From Rhea pennata (taxonomy: Eukaryota > Chordata > Aves > Rheiformes > Rheidae), in contig NC_084702.1 in the NCBI RefSeq assembly GCF_028389875.1, forward strand, positions 71,955,582 to 72,019,581: a stretch of 64,000 nt of DNA, in the 5' to 3' direction. The position numbers and the translations under genes are program-made. This document shows positions 36,870 to 49,362 of the stretch, piece after piece; within the stretch, counting starts at the first letter, position 1, and the number at the start of each line of letters is the position of its first letter. Under the pieces are notes generated by a model. The model searched no databases and was not told the DNA's origin. It saw nothing but the letters and a program-made list of their open reading frames with translations.

Positions 36870-39800
36870 ATGGCGGCGGGGGCGGTGGAGCTGCAGCGGC
36901 TGCAGCGGCGGGTGGAGGAGCTGGAGCAGCGCGTCTACGGCAGCGGCGGGGCCCGCGGGCCGCGAAAGGTCGGGGGCGGCCTCGGGGGCGGCCTCAGGGG
37001 GCGCCCTGCCCGCAGGGCCCCTCCGCGCCCGCGGGTGGTGACGGGCTCCGTCCGCTGCGCTTGTTCCCCCCGCAGGTGGCGGACGGGCTGGTGAAGGTGC
37101 AGGTGGCGCTGGCCAATATCGCCAGCAAGAGGGAGAGGATCAAAATCCTGTATAAGAAGAGTGAGTGGCCTTCGCGGGTAGGGGGCGGCCGGGTCGGGTT
37201 CTGTGTAAAAAGGGGTGTGTGGCGGCGGCGGTGGTGGGCAAAATAGCTTGTTTGAGAGGCTTCATTTCTTTAAACAAAACCCCTCCCTCCCCGGCAAACA
37301 CCTTTTCTTTTGCCTTCTCATTTTCTGTATTTGGTTTAGAAATAAGGGAATAACTGAGCAAGGAGTCTGTTCTCAAACTTCTTCCATTGAGGGGCTGGGG
37401 GTGGGAAAGGGCCTGCTTAAACCTGTTGTTATTTGCTTTATATTTCTGTCAAAAGAACACGCAACAGCTCCATGTGAAACACAACCCTTCAGTATTGTTA
37501 GAGCAGGAGCTTTCGGCACGGCTTCTTGCACATTCAGATGCTCAGAGTTTTGAGTCGTATTAGCCATTCTCTCAGTTGAAACAAGAAGGATCACGTGCAG
37601 CCACTGGAGGTGGCATCTGGGGAGCTGTCTCTGAACTGGGATGTACCTGAAGTGGATGCAAGAGCGATGCTTCGCACTGCTAAATCACCTCTTGCTTATG
37701 GTCACTGGGGTTGCAGTAGTAGTGGGCTCTGTAGCGAGCATTAGTGTGGTCTGAAACTACAGTGCCAGTTTGGTATAAAAATGTTAAGTATATATTTTTA
37801 GCTGATTCTAAGCTTGCTTCTGTTCAACAGTAAAATGGGATCAGATTATTTACTAGTTTTACTTTAAGGGCAGGAAGGAGCAGATCTAGCATTGTTAGCC
37901 AAATAAAAAGCAAATGTTACAGGTGTCGCACAGGCTCTGCTTCCATAACTGAGTAGTTACAGGGCTTAAGACATTTTGTAAGCTCTTGGTTAGCGTTCCA
38001 AAGTCACCCATTTTAAAGTGCTGTTGCAGTTCATGATTCTGGACAAAAAGAAACCTAAATGGACATAATCTACAAAGATGTATCATAAGATGCACATCTT
38101 GTGTACAGCACAGTAGAGAGTTGCGCTTGCAGAGATTATAGTATTTCTTCTAATTTTATCTCCAAACTTATTTTTCATTCTAGTTGAAGATGTGATAAAA
38201 TACCTCGATCCTCAGTACATTGATAGAATGGCTGTTCCAGATGCCATGAAGCTGCAGTTCATCTTGGCGGGTATGACATGAAATGAGAGGAAACAGTTCT
38301 TTAATAACACTGCAAAAGTTTTCTTTTAAATAGACTGGAAAGGGGTAAGTATTTTAGCTTAAAAGGTCTGGAAAGGCATCCTCTTTGGATCTGATCAGAG
38401 ACGTGATTAGAACAAGTGTGTCTGTCATCCTTGGTGCTTCCCTGCTTGTGTTCGTGCCACAGCTTTGTCAAATCCAGGCTTCTTAGTGTTGAGTAGTTTA
38501 ACCCTGAATTGGTAAAAGAATGAGAAGAAAAACTAGAACTAAGACGGTTTTTCAAATCCCAGTCCTGTTATTCCCTTGACTATGACAAAAAATGTAGATC
38601 TTCAGATATATGTTGAACACTTTCTACCCTTACCCTGTTTTTCCCAAAAGTGTGGTTCAGCTTTGTTTGTTTGTTTATTTGTTTTATAGTCTATGAATGA
38701 AACTTGGTGCAGATTCTTCTGTCTTATATTAGAGTGAATGAGAATCCAGTGGTGAGGAGCACAGAGGCAAAATAAATTCAACCACAAGTCCATTTGTGTA
38801 TAGCTTGGGGGGGGGAACAAGTTGCCTTTTGGGGCTACAGATGACTGTTTAAGAACAATCTTTCGTTGAAGACTAAAGCCTTTGAGGTCAGAGGCTTAGG
38901 AATCTTCTAGTTTTATTCTAGTTTTGGCTGCAAGATACTTTATATTTGCCAAGTTGCTCTTTGTGCTAGATGTGAGCGGTTTAAAAAACTGATCCATACT
39001 TACTACTCCAAAGTTACCTTTCCAGTGTTTGTGAAAAGCCAGAGCAGTTCTTGTGTTCGCTGATATTCCTTTTTATCTCTTTTCAATCAGAGGAGCAGTT
39101 TATTCCTTCCCAGGCAGCCTTGCTGGAGCAGGTGAAGAAGCTCCAGCCCATCTTGGACAGCTCCTGCATCCAAGGTACTGTGTGTTCCTCTGCAAGTTTT
39201 CTCTGAGCTGCAGTACTGTTCCCCACCTAGCTGTAGCCTCTGCCACTTTTTTTTTTTTTTTTTTTAATTCACGCCACAGACTTGAGGAAAAGAGATCTAA
39301 CCCAGTGTGAGTAAAGTAGGTTTAAACTTATTCTGTCTGCTCATCCCTCATGCTGCACTAGCATCCCAAGGAAGACCTCTGTCCAGAAGCACGCGGCGTG
39401 GTGCAGAGCGTAGCCGGGTGTCGTAGGCGTCACCAGCAGATGTCAGTGGGAAGCGGGGCTGCGTCATAAGGTTGAGAAGGTGATTGAGTAGGCTGAGGAG
39501 CAGCTCAGAGAAGGCACGTTTGCAGAGACTGGTGGCTACGTGCTGTGTACAATCACCAGACTGACACAGAGCTGCTCCAGCCTGCTGCTTATAAGCTGTC
39601 TTATTGCCAGAACATCCCTGCTCCTGGCATAGGCAGAGATTCCCTTTTAATTGCCTGCTAGAGTGTTCCAGCTGCTCTGATGTAGTTCTTGAGTAACTCA
39701 GTGCAGGCATCACCTAACTCGTGCCATCATGAAGTAGTAAGCAAAATGAATTTGATATTTAATGTACAGTGTAACTGGGCACATTTCACAGTATAAAGGG

Positions 39801-41453
39801 TGTGTTTCTGGCATGGGACGTTTGCATTCGGAGCAGAGTTGTGCTGTGATTTGCCCTTGGAATTTACTGTCTTCATTCTGATAACTAATCCCACATGATG
39901 TAAAACAAAGCAGATGGATTTCTTTCTGCTTTCAGCTGTTCCTGACCACGCAGCCAAACTACAGCGACTCTCTCAAATCCACATACAGCAGCAGGTAATG
40001 TGGATGTGGCAGCTTTGGCTAGCCGAGAGGAGAGACCTCTTGCTAGTGCGTATACTGACGCTCCTGTGTTTGCAGTAGTCTAAATTGCTTGTTTATACTA
40101 GTTTTTTCATCTTGTCCAGGATATTTACTTTGCTCTTCTAGAGAAACTTAGGCATCTTATTGGGGGACTAGCCAGTGTTTCTGAGAACTGAGTAATTAGT
40201 TCTGTGCAACTAGTGCTTTGCCTAGCATAAGCCCATACAGAGATTTGGGAGCAGTTCATTAACTACGATGAGTTTAACCAGCTGCTTTCCTACTTTCGCT
40301 GGGACACTGAGGTAAAGCACTGCACTTAGCCAGTGTCCCAGTCTCTGGAAGGCTGTTGATACTGTCACCTTGTCCCTTCTCCCTTCCCTTCCCCATGTGC
40401 ATACTCCTTGAGCTGGTGATGAACATCCTGGGCAGCACCTAATGCCCCCTCTCAGCAGTTGTGCTGTGAGTGTTTTTAAGGCCTGGTGGCCAGGGATGTG
40501 CCACAGCACGCTTTCCTTCTCGAGTAAGCCCATGTGCTTGGGCACTTCATGTGCACTGGTATTTCTCTGTAACCTTTCATTTCTCTTAACTGTCAAAACA
40601 CCTCCAGCTACAACAAGCTCTTATCTCAGTACTGGCTTTGGATGACTTTCCCCTCTCCACTATCAGTGACTGGGAAGACCAGTGTCCTGGAGCTTATTGC
40701 TCACTCACTGAAGCTCCCTTCTTTGCAGGAGCAGTGTGAAGCTGTCACTGACACTGTCAAGATGCTCCTTGAAGACTACAACAAGATGGTATCCTTTTAG
40801 CTGGCGCCTCGGGCATAACGCACCTGAAGCACTTGTCTGTCTCCTGTGCCTGCTTGCCCCATCACATACTGTTGGCAGCCCCCAGTGCCAGGTCAGTGCC
40901 CTTTCTGGTGCTATGTCTGTGTCCCTGTCATTCCCCTCATCCAGAGCAGAACTGTGTCACAGGGCTACCTGAGAGCCAGACAGGAAGAGTGGGGTGTCAC
41001 CTGCAAGCCAGAGCCTGTGCTAGATGGTGCTCACAGTGCAGCTGGGCATGCAGGAGCACTGGGACGTGGCTTGAACATGTTGGTTAGGGAGCTTTGGGCC
41101 ACTCTGGATCAAGCCCCTTGAAATGCTGTGCTTACCAGTGTTCAGAAGCACTTCGTGGATTTGAATCTGTATCTGGCGCTGTGTGCTGGCTTAGGGCTTT
41201 GGCAGCTTGAGTCACTGGGGGCTTTCCACATGCTGATGCTCCAGGTCTCTGTCCATCTGTCAGGGTTACAGTTACGCTGTCAGGAGGTTCTCAGATGATG
41301 TTTTGACCTCAGTCTCCTTCCCTGAAGCTTCCACATCCCTTTTTCCTTAAGAGCCGTGTCTAGACTCTGCTTCTCTCCAAGCAGTTTGTCCAGTGGGACG
41401 AAATGCTGACACAGCTGGAAATGGCCAAGAAAGTGAAACCTGCGGCAGAGTGA
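36870..41453 (+). CDS. DCTN3: Dynactin subunit 3 (p24), 7 exons, complete
   Basis: Alpha-helical shoulder subunit of dynactin, the cofactor that links cytoplasmic dynein to cargo. Coding exons are 36870-36968, 37076-37160, 38184-38270, 39091-39174, 39936-39994, 40729-40788 and 41364-41453, giving 187 residues (human 186). It is collinear with human: [87 protein letters not shown] and [13 protein letters not shown]. Exon 7 starts after CTAG at 41363 rather than after the nearer CAAG, because this gives [13 protein letters not shown], which matches the human [13 protein letters not shown]. The strong Kozak context is AAGATGG. Confidence 0.96.
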
Positions 41454-41779
41454 TGGCAGCGCTGGGAGCGAGGGGAGCCACAGGCGGGGGCCCCGGCACT
41501 GCTGGCCTGGGGATCTCAGGAGAGGCTGCAGCACGGCTCGTGCCCAGGAACCTGCCATCTCAGCAGTGTGTCTGTCCGCTCAGCAGGAGTGTGCTGCGAG
41601 TGGTGGCGCAGGCTCTTGGGGGCACCCTTGCTTTGTGGCTGCATTTTGTCTGCCTTGAAGCGAAGCCATGCTCTTGGTGTTCTCTTAATATGCCACTGTC
41701 TGCAAATCTTGCACTTCATGGAATATCTTTTGTTTTGTAACTTATTTAAAAGTCCCTTTCTGCTGTTACTGTAGACCAT

Positions 41780-41785
41780 AGTAAA
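41780..41785 (+). terminator. DCTN3: DCTN3 polyadenylation signal variant AGTAAA
   Basis: AGTAAA about 330 bases after the stop, followed by GT/T-rich DNA. I saw no canonical AATAAA between the stop and this point. Confidence 0.45.
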
Positions 41786-41799
41786 GTCTTAAAACACTA

Positions 41800-43350
41800 A
41801 CTGGGTTGTCTCTCCCTCCCCTTGGTATAGTCAGGACAAAGACTGGGGCCAAGCTCGGAATTACAGCTGTGTGTGGTGCTGATGCAGCTTGCAGCTGGTA
41901 TGCCAGGAGGAAGTGTTATCCCTAGCAGCCAGAGGTCAGGTGGAGTCAGGTGATGTCCTTGTGGGAGGTCCTGTCCATGATAAACATTGGGAGAAATAGA
42001 AAATGCCTGTGCCTGGTGCTTCGCTCCCAGCCTTAGGCAGTACTGTGAATGCTAATTCTCCTAAGAACTAGCCTTGTCTCATGGCTTCCTCCAGCAGCGA
42101 GCCATAGAGCGCTGTCTGCACACTGGGAGAATCCCACCGTCTTCTGGTACAGCAGCTCCAGCCTGGCAGGTCTGCCTCTGAGGGCAGGTAACCCCCTTCG
42201 GTCACACAGACGTGCCTGGGTCAAGGCACATGGCCCTCCTTGCGTGGGTAACCTGCCTCTTCCCACTTTCTTGAGCTGGCCACATCCTGTTAGTGGTGGC
42301 ATGGTGGGCTCCTGCCTCGGAGGAACGGGGCCTGACAAGGCTTTTTCACTTAAGGAAGTTTCCCAGCCCTACACTGAGAGGAATGTGCAACTGTTGCCTT
42401 AGTTGTGTCACTGCTTACTGGAATTGCTGCTTCAGTGAGGGCTCCTGGCCTCCCCTTTCCCATTCAGGGAGGGGCGTTAGCTGTGCCTTGTTGGGTCTAG
42501 GTAAAACCTGGAGTTTCTCCCAGCAGGAAGGGGCATGCAAGCTCTGGCTGTTCTTCAAAGGGCCAAGTGTGAGAGAAAGTTCATTTCAAGTCCTGTACCA
42601 GCCCCTTACTGAATTGTCCCTCACCAGACTCAGGCCTGGTGCTGCTTTGGGCAGAACTGGTTCGGAGTTTTTAGCTCCAGAGCTGTCTGGTCTTCACTGT
42701 GCATGAGGCAGTTTCTTGGCCTGAGCTGAAAGCCAGAGGAAGCTTTTCTCCCAAGAACTGTAATGTTTCCGGAGACTTGAGTTTTCACTGCCATCGTACC
42801 AAATCCCTTGAGCAAAACCTCCAGAATCTCGAAGGAACTGAGACTGCCCAGCAGGCGCTAGGCAAGGTCCCAGCTGTAGGGAACTGCTGTAGGGGGTTTG
42901 GATGTCTGTGCTTCCTCCCGAGTGAGGCAGCACTGGAGTACTGCCGTGGGACCAGCAAAGCTCCATGGTGCCTGCTGCTCTCCTGACAGTTTTAGCGAGC
43001 TCATGCCTGGGCAGCCCACTCCAGAGGCGCCCACAAGAGGGGGCTCCAGGCCGGCAGCAAGCCCTCGCGTCCCTAAAGGGGTTTAGGAAGCCCTGCTAGC
43101 CCTGGGATCCAGCTAGAACTGAACGTTTCTCTCGAGTCAGGACCTGACGCGCTCTGCCAGGCTGGGCCCTGCTCATGCTGGGGTTGTGGGGACGTGCTGT
43201 GGGAGAAGCTTGTATGAGGTGTGAAGGTGGAGGGGTGATGTTCAGCGGTGCATGGGGCCAGCAAGGAGAAAGATTTTTTCAGCAGTCGTGCTTCAATGTT
43301 CATCAGCCTTAGTGGCAGAGTGAGGCCCACAGAACGTGCTCAATAAGAAA
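41800..43350. other. Intergenic gap between convergent DCTN3 and the SPATA31-family gene
   Basis: Unremarkable moderate-GC DNA with only short open frames. I see nothing in it. Confidence 0.6.
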
Positions 43351-43358
43351 ATAAGTAG

Positions 43359-43364
43359 TTTATT
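43359..43364 (-). terminator. SPATA31-family gene polyadenylation signal AATAAA
   Basis: AATAAA on the minus strand only about 32 bases after the stop codon. The implied 3' UTR is very short. Confidence 0.65.
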
Positions 43365-43395
43365 AAGAAAATAGAGGCTTTTTAGACCAAATACC

Positions 43396-46300
43396 TCACA
43401 GAGCCTGGCATTGCCTCTCCCTGGAGGCTGGATGGCAACTGTGCTCAGTGCTAGAGCTCTGCAGGGACGGTGACAGCTTCCTCTGCCGTGAGCACACCCC
43501 CTCCCGTACTGAGCGGGGGCTGTCCCTGCGCAGGCCTGGTGCAGCCCCCTGGGCACTGCAGCTGCAGGCTTGGTGCAGCTGGCACGGGCACGCGTGTCCA
43601 GTGGCACGGGTACCGCAGTGCTCCAGCGAGGCCGAGCTGCCCCTGCTGGAAGTGTCTTCCCCACTGGATGGTTCAAAGGTGCAGCGTGGCAAAGCTGCCT
43701 GGTCTGGCATCGCCTGCGGGACGCTGCCGTGTGCCCGCGTCCCCTTGAAGCTGACGTGTTTGTGGGTACTCCAGGACTGTGCCCTGGAGCTCTGGCAGCT
43801 CCTGGGGCTGGCAGGGCGCTGCCCCCCAAGCTGGCCTGCCCCAACCCTGCGAGGTGGCCGCCTCCTGAGACTGCACCTCCTCCTCTGGCCAGGCACGTCT
43901 CTGCTGCATGCTCCTGGGAGCTGGGCAACGCCAGCCACGGGTGCCTGCTGCTTTAGATCATGGCGGGGGGCACCCACACCCTCGTGGGGGCCCCAGGACC
44001 CTGTGGTCCCTTCTGTGCTGGTGGATGCCTCCAGAGGGATGGCAGCAGCCAGGCGGGACCTGCTGTCGGCACTCCTGGCCCTGGCCTGGCTGCCGCCCCA
44101 GGGGCTTTGCCGGGCTCTGGGCGCTGCTCCCCGGCGGCGCCGGCGCAGCCGAGGCGCGTGGTCACTGGAGGGGCGTCCGGCTGCAGCTTCGCCGTGTCGG
44201 GGCTCCCTTCGCGCCTCGCTCTTCCCGCACAGCTCCTGGGGCCCCGGGGCCCCCGGCTTGTGCCCTGGGCCCGCAGTGGGGCTCCGGGGGGCTGCGCGGT
44301 CCCTGCCTGATGCCCAGGGCACGAGGCCCCGGAGGAGCCTCAGCAAGATGGTGCCCACCGCGGCACAGGGCTCCTGAGGGCGCTGCTCCGTGGGGCTGCC
44401 GGCTGCGCCCCCAGGCGTGCGTGGGCCTGGCTGCCTGCTGCAGGCGCCCATGCTGGGCGCCGAGCCAGGAGGGGGGACACTGCGTGCCACATGCCCGTGG
44501 GGCTCCGGCAGGGATGAGCAGTGCCCCAGGTGCCAGGCAGCCGTGGACCCCCTGCCCCTCTCCTCTGCTGGAGGAGGAGGCCGGCATGGCCGAGGGGGCC
44601 TGTGGGGGGCCAGGAGTGCCCACGGCTCTGCCATTCGGGGCAGGGGAGCACAGCGTGGGGGGGATCTGCTCTGGCCTTCAGACCCCTGGCACTGTGGGGG
44701 TTCGGTGGTTGGGCGCAGCCCAGCGGGGCCCTTCTCCGCAGGGATGGGCGCTGGGATGCGTGGCTGTGCCGGGCACGGGGGCTCCGCGGGCTCCTGGCAT
44801 CCTGGCCGTGGACACTGCTGCAGGCTCCTGGGGGCTGCCATGCCCCGGGGCCGCCCATGCGCTGCAGCGCGGCACCCACAGACCCGTCTCGCTCGTGTGG
44901 CCTCGTGGGCAGCCTGCGAATCCCGGACGCAGGGGGGCAGGAGGAAGGTGCCCAGCGCCCGCTGCACCATGTGGCGCTCCAGCCAGGGTGCCGAGACCTG
45001 CAGCCGGGCCAGAGGGAGCCCCTGGGGTGCAGGCTCCCCCGGTGCAGGGTTGGGGGCCCCCATGGGCCTCTCCGCTATGCGGGGCTGGGCTCCTGGGAGC
45101 AATGGAGGGGAAGGAGACGGCTGGAGGCCGGGCGCCTCCGTCCCGTCCCGCCGGCTCCGGCTCTGGGCCATTTCCTGCAGACCGGCCTCGAGCGCCCGCA
45201 GGATCCGCCTCCTGCTCCAGCGCAGCGTGGCCACGGAGGCCGGCGGTGAGCAGCCTCTCTGCCCGGCGCGCGTCTCCAGCCGGCTCACAGCCTCCTCGCT
45301 GGCTCTCATCTTCTCCAGGAAGGGCACTGCAGCCGCCGCGTCCCCCCTGGCCAAGCTGGTGGCTGCAGGGACGAGGACTGGAGAGACCACAGCAGTCGCT
45401 GGTGCCCAGGGCTTTGGCGGTGTTTGGCGCTTCCCTGGGGCTTCGCTGGTTGCAGCCGCCTCGTCGCCGGCGCCGCCGAGCGCCCCGGGCAGGGAGCCGG
45501 TGCCGGGGACTGCGTGGCCGCCCTGGGTGCCCGGCGGGGACGGCAGCGCTGGGCCGGGGCTGGGGCTGAGCAGGTCGCGGCGGCGCTGCAGCCGCTTGGC
45601 GCGGACGTGCAGCTCCAGGGCCTCACGCTGCTCCTCGGGCAGGAACAGGGCCTCGGGCACCGCGATGTGGACGGGCACCGGGCGAGAGCGCGGCTGCCGG
45701 GCCCCCGGGGACGCCCCGCACCGCGGCTGCGCCGGCTTCTCCGGCTGCACGTCGGGGCCGCCGGCTCCGTCCGGCGGGAGCCGGGGCGGTGCTGGCTGCG
45801 GTGTCTCCAGCGACCGCCGCACCGCTGCCGGGAAGATTCGCAGCCGCGTCTCCAGGCACTTCCTCACCGTGTGCACCCACAGCTTGCTGCGGACATCCCG
45901 GCTCAGCTCCAGCTTCGGGACAGCAGCAGCGCAGCCCGCCGCTCCGGGCTGGCTCCCGTCCTCTGCATCGGCCACGCGCGAGCCCGGGGCGGTGAGATCG
46001 GCCTCGACGTCGACGTCTGCCACCGCTGGCCCAGCTGGTGCCGCCGCCCCGTCCACCAGGCCGGGGGGCTCAGGGCTGGGGGCGGCTGAGCCCCTCCCGC
46101 GCAGCCCCCGGGGCTCCTCCGCACTCCGGGGCGGCCCCCCGTGCCGGCAGAGCAGGCTGTCCCGCGTGACGCTCCCTGGCGCCCGCTCGACGCAGGAGCA
46201 GACCCCGGCGGGGAGACCTTCGCCTCCGCTGCCGGGGCGCTCGGGGCAGGAGCCCGCGAGCCGGCCGCCGGCGGAGGAGGCTGGGGCGGGCGGCGCGCGG

Positions 46301-47468
46301 GAGGGCGCCGGCGGGCGGCCGGGGGCCTCGCACTCCCACGGCGTCTCCGGGTCCAGGGGGGCGAGCAGCGGCGGGGGGCAGGGCACCAGGCGGGCCAGGG
46401 ACTCCTCGGTGGGGTTGGGGACGCCCCAGAGCCCGCGGAGGCGCTTCTGCAGCACGTTGGCGGCGACGGCGTCGGCCTTGCCCTGCAGCGAGGGGCAGAG
46501 GCGCCGGCGGGCCAGCGGCCGGGCCTGCCCCGGGCCGATGGGCTTGGGCAGGCCGGGGCGGCCCTGGCGCCGGGCGGCGCGCTGCTGCGACCGCCGCACC
46601 GGCCCGGGCAGGGCCCCCAGCCAGATCTCCAGGCCTTTGCGAGCCAGGTGGCTCCGGAGGGACGGGGGGGCGCCGGGCGGGCGGGCGCCGGGGGCTCGGG
46701 CCCGCGGGGGGCTCGGCGGCGGGGGGGCGGCCCGGCCCCGCGGCGGGGGGCAGAAGGGGCAGCGGTGCCCCGAGCACCCGTCGCCGGGGGCCGCGGCGGC
46801 GCCGTCGCTGGAGGAGCCCCGGGAGAGGCCGCCGGCCCGCACCAGCTCCTCCAGGTCCCACCACGCCGCCCGCCACGTGCTGGAGCCCCACGAGGCCACG
46901 GAGCGCGGCCCCAGCGCCGCCGCGGGCCCGGCCCGCGCCGCCAGCACCCGCCGCTGCAGCTCGCGGGCGGCGGCGGCGCAGCGGGCGCAGCCGGGGCGGC
47001 GGCACCGCGGCTCGGCCCGGCCGCTGCCGCCGCCGGCGCCACCTGCAAGGCGGGAGGCGGCGCTGAGCGGCGGCGGCGGGACGCGCCCCCCCGGGCCGGG
47101 CCGGACCCTGCCCGCGCCGCCCCGCGCCGCCGCGGCCTTACCTGGGCCCGGGGTCGCCGCCCGCCGCCGGCGCCACCAGCCGCGGCCGCCGCCCTGCGGG
47201 CACAGGAGCGCCGTGACGGGCCGGGCCGGGCCGGGATGGAGGGGGCGGGACGGGACGGGACGGGACCGAGCGGGGCGGGGCGGGGCGGGACGGGACGGGA
47301 CGGAGCCTCCCGCCGCCCGGACCACCCCCCGTCCCGTACCTGGCGGCGGCGGGCGGCGGCGAGCAGGGCGGCGGCCGCCAGCAGCAGGAGGCCGGGGCCG
47401 AGCAGGGCGCCGCCGCCGCCGAGCAGGGCGAGCCCGCGGCGCAGCGCCGGCCCCAGGGCGCCCAGCAT
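43396..47468 (-). CDS. SPATA31-family protein (FAM205/SPATA31F-like), 3 exons
   Basis: Exons in transcript order are 47340-47468, 47142-47193 and 43396-47042. They join in frame to about 1,275 residues, with a very large last exon as in mammalian SPATA31 genes. Residues about 12-39 form a hydrophobic Ala/Leu helix, the usual N-terminal membrane segment. GCARCAAAARELQRRV (about 77-92) aligns with the SPATA31 motif CCQICNAMALEIQQLL. Family-type helical modules follow: HLARKGLEIWLGALPGPVRR (about 190-210), LQKRLRGLWGVPNPTEESLA (about 255-274), VRKCLETRLRIFPAAVRRSL (about 451-470) and LFLPEEQREALELHVRAKRL (about 523-542), with weaker copies near 670 and 745. The rest is low-complexity Pro/Ala/Arg-rich. 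Mammalian members are mostly testis-expressed and linked to spermatogenesis. Human SPATA31F1 (FAM205A) lies near GALT. Exact orthology is uncertain. Confidence 0.8.
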
Positions 47469-47829
47469 GGCGGCCGGGCCGAGCCGGGCCGCGCCGGGCC
47501 GGGCCGCGCCGAGCGGGCGCTGCGCCGCGGGAAGGGGCGCGGGGCGGTGAGGTCACAGAGCGCCGCTGTGAGGTCACAGAGCGGCGGCTTCGCAGCAGGG
47601 GCGGGCGGCGGCGCCCGCGGAGGAGGCCGCTTTCCGCGCTCCCTTCCCGCGTGGCCGGCACGCGCCGCGGGTCGCGGCCGGGCAGCGCCCTCTCCCGGCA
47701 CGGCCCGGGGGCAGCCGCCCGGCGGCCTCGCCCCGCCCCATGGCGGTGTCGCCCCGCCCCCCGTCGCCTCGCCCCGCCCCTTCGCCGCCCCGCTCTGCGC
47801 CTGCGCGCGCCCCGCCCCCCGGCCGCCAT

Positions 47830-47867
47830 CTTGTGGTGAGCGGCGCGGGCGCGCTGAGGCGGCGCAG
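47830..47867 (+). other. RPP25L: Likely non-coding first exon of RPP25L
   Basis: Just after the YY1-type element, GGCGCAG/GTGAGAG at 47867/47868 is a strong donor. It pairs with the acceptor CTTTTCAG ending at 49348. The 5' boundary is approximate. Confidence 0.5.
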
Positions 47868-47950
47868 GTGAGAGCCCACCGCGCTCCCCCCTGTCCCTCC
47901 CGGCCCGGCCCGGCCCGGCCCGGCACTCCCCTCCCCTCCCCTCCCCTGGC

Positions 47951-48004
47951 CTCCCCCGGCCCGGCTCCCCCGGCCCGGCTCCCCCGGCCCGGCTCCCCCG
48001 GCCC
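47951..48004. repeat. 15-base GC tandem repeat
   Basis: Three to four copies of a unit close to CTCCCCCGGCCCGGC, next to a (CCCCT)n stretch. It lies in RPP25L intron 1. Confidence 0.85.
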
Positions 48005-48223
48005 CATTCCCTCCGGCCTGGCCCGTTCCCAGCCCCTGTCGCCCCCCCCCGCTCCTGCCCCGCGGCGGTGCCTTGCGCCCCCCCCCCCCCCATAGCGGGC
48101 AGCTGCGGCTCCCTCGCCCCCCGAGGGGGCGGCCGGGATCCCCCGGCGCGGCGGTGCCCCTAGCGCAGGGGCCTGGCGCTTCGTGCCCGCGGGCGGGCTG
48201 GGCCCGCTCCCTAACTGCGGGGC

Positions 48224-48239
48224 GGGGGGGGGGGGGGGG
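48224..48239. repeat. Poly-G run (16 G)
   Basis: Uninterrupted G-run in RPP25L intron 1. Confidence 0.95.
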
Positions 48240-49362
48240 ACAGAGGCCGCCTGTGGCGGCGGCGGAGCCGGGTCTGGGCGCCTGGCCGAGTCCCCAAGGC
48301 GAAGCTGGCAGAGCGCTGGCTCCCGGGCCTCTGTCTGCGTTCACGTCCCCCCCAAAAGCCCCTTACGCGTTCCTGGTGTGCCGGGCAGCTCACCCGCTCC
48401 CGCTGGCCGCGTGTCCTGTCCCCAGCCGTGGGTCAGAGTCTTCCTCTGACAGCTGTGCTGCCTCGTCGAGTGTCCGATCCCTGCGCTTGCCCCTAGACAG
48501 GGCAGTCGTGGGGGCCAGGTCCTTGCTGCTTCCCGTGAGTCCGTTTCTGTAACATGCTTGGGTTGCTGAAGGGGAGGTATGCCCAGGTCTGTAGTGTGCG
48601 TGCTCTGGTACTGATGGTGGGAGGCAGCAATGGTAAATATCCTGCTATTTTCTGTTCCTGAGAACCTGAGCTCACTCATTCATTCTCTACTTTTCATTGT
48701 GGTGCTGCTTGTATTTTTCATTTCATCATGCTTAGACTCACAAAACTAGACCTTTTCCATCTAGCATCTGTTTTTCAGGGCCAGGCTGTCCTGTGGCGAA
48801 GTTTGTGTTGTAGGTATATGCAGAGGAAGACTGGGATCCAAATGACTCTGCAGCAGGATTAGTTATGACTTTTTCTGATACTTTTTATATGGCATTTTAG
48901 GATCTCTGATTCTGATACCTTAAAGTGCCCTAGTGCTTTTTGGGGAAAGATTGTAGCTAACATGTTTGAGCAGCAATTATAATAGACATTTGTCAAGTGC
49001 AGGTGTTTGTCTAGACCTGCTCTGAGTTTTTTCATGTAGACTGAAAATACCCCAGATCGCTTTGATTTTTTTTTTCTGTGATTTGAGCTGCAGAAATTAC
49101 TTCCAGATTGATGCTGCGTTTGCTTATGAATGTGCTGGACGCAACTTGAGGAGTTTCTTGGGTTTTACCACATTAGAAGGAGTAAACGAAGCTGCTGCTT
49201 CAGTTATCAAGTTCTGCAAAGTTGGTGCATGTTGTTGAAAAGTCATGGATCCCACTGTACTTCTTCCTCTGACCTGGATGGGTGAGCTTACAGAGACTGG
49301 TTTTCTGAGGCATAATTACAAATATTAACGGATCTGTTTTCTTTTCAGCGCTATTCAGCATA

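Larger units (their letters stand above)
46900..48100. promoter_or_regulatory. CpG island between divergent SPATA31-family gene and RPP25L
   Basis: CpG-dense, TATA-less block with many GC boxes. Start codon of the minus-strand gene is at 47468. The RPP25L non-coding first exon lies about 380 bases away on the plus strand, and GGCCGCCATCTTG at 47821-47833 is a reverse YY1-type element. Pentamer runs (GGGAC)n near 47224-47300 and a 15-base tandem repeat at 47951-48004 flank it. Confidence 0.6.

Noticed and set aside
44390-47839. 1,149-codon open frame on the plus strand across the SPATA31-like exon
   Set aside because: It is antisense to a better-supported gene. Its product is Gly/Arg/Pro/Ala-rich with no recognisable domain, and absence of stops is expected at this GC content.
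43396-48093. Reading the SPATA31-like gene as one unspliced 1,565-residue frame from 48093
   Set aside because: The N-terminal part is low-complexity sequence from the CpG island. The spliced model with a membrane-helix exon in another frame fits the family and has good splice sites.
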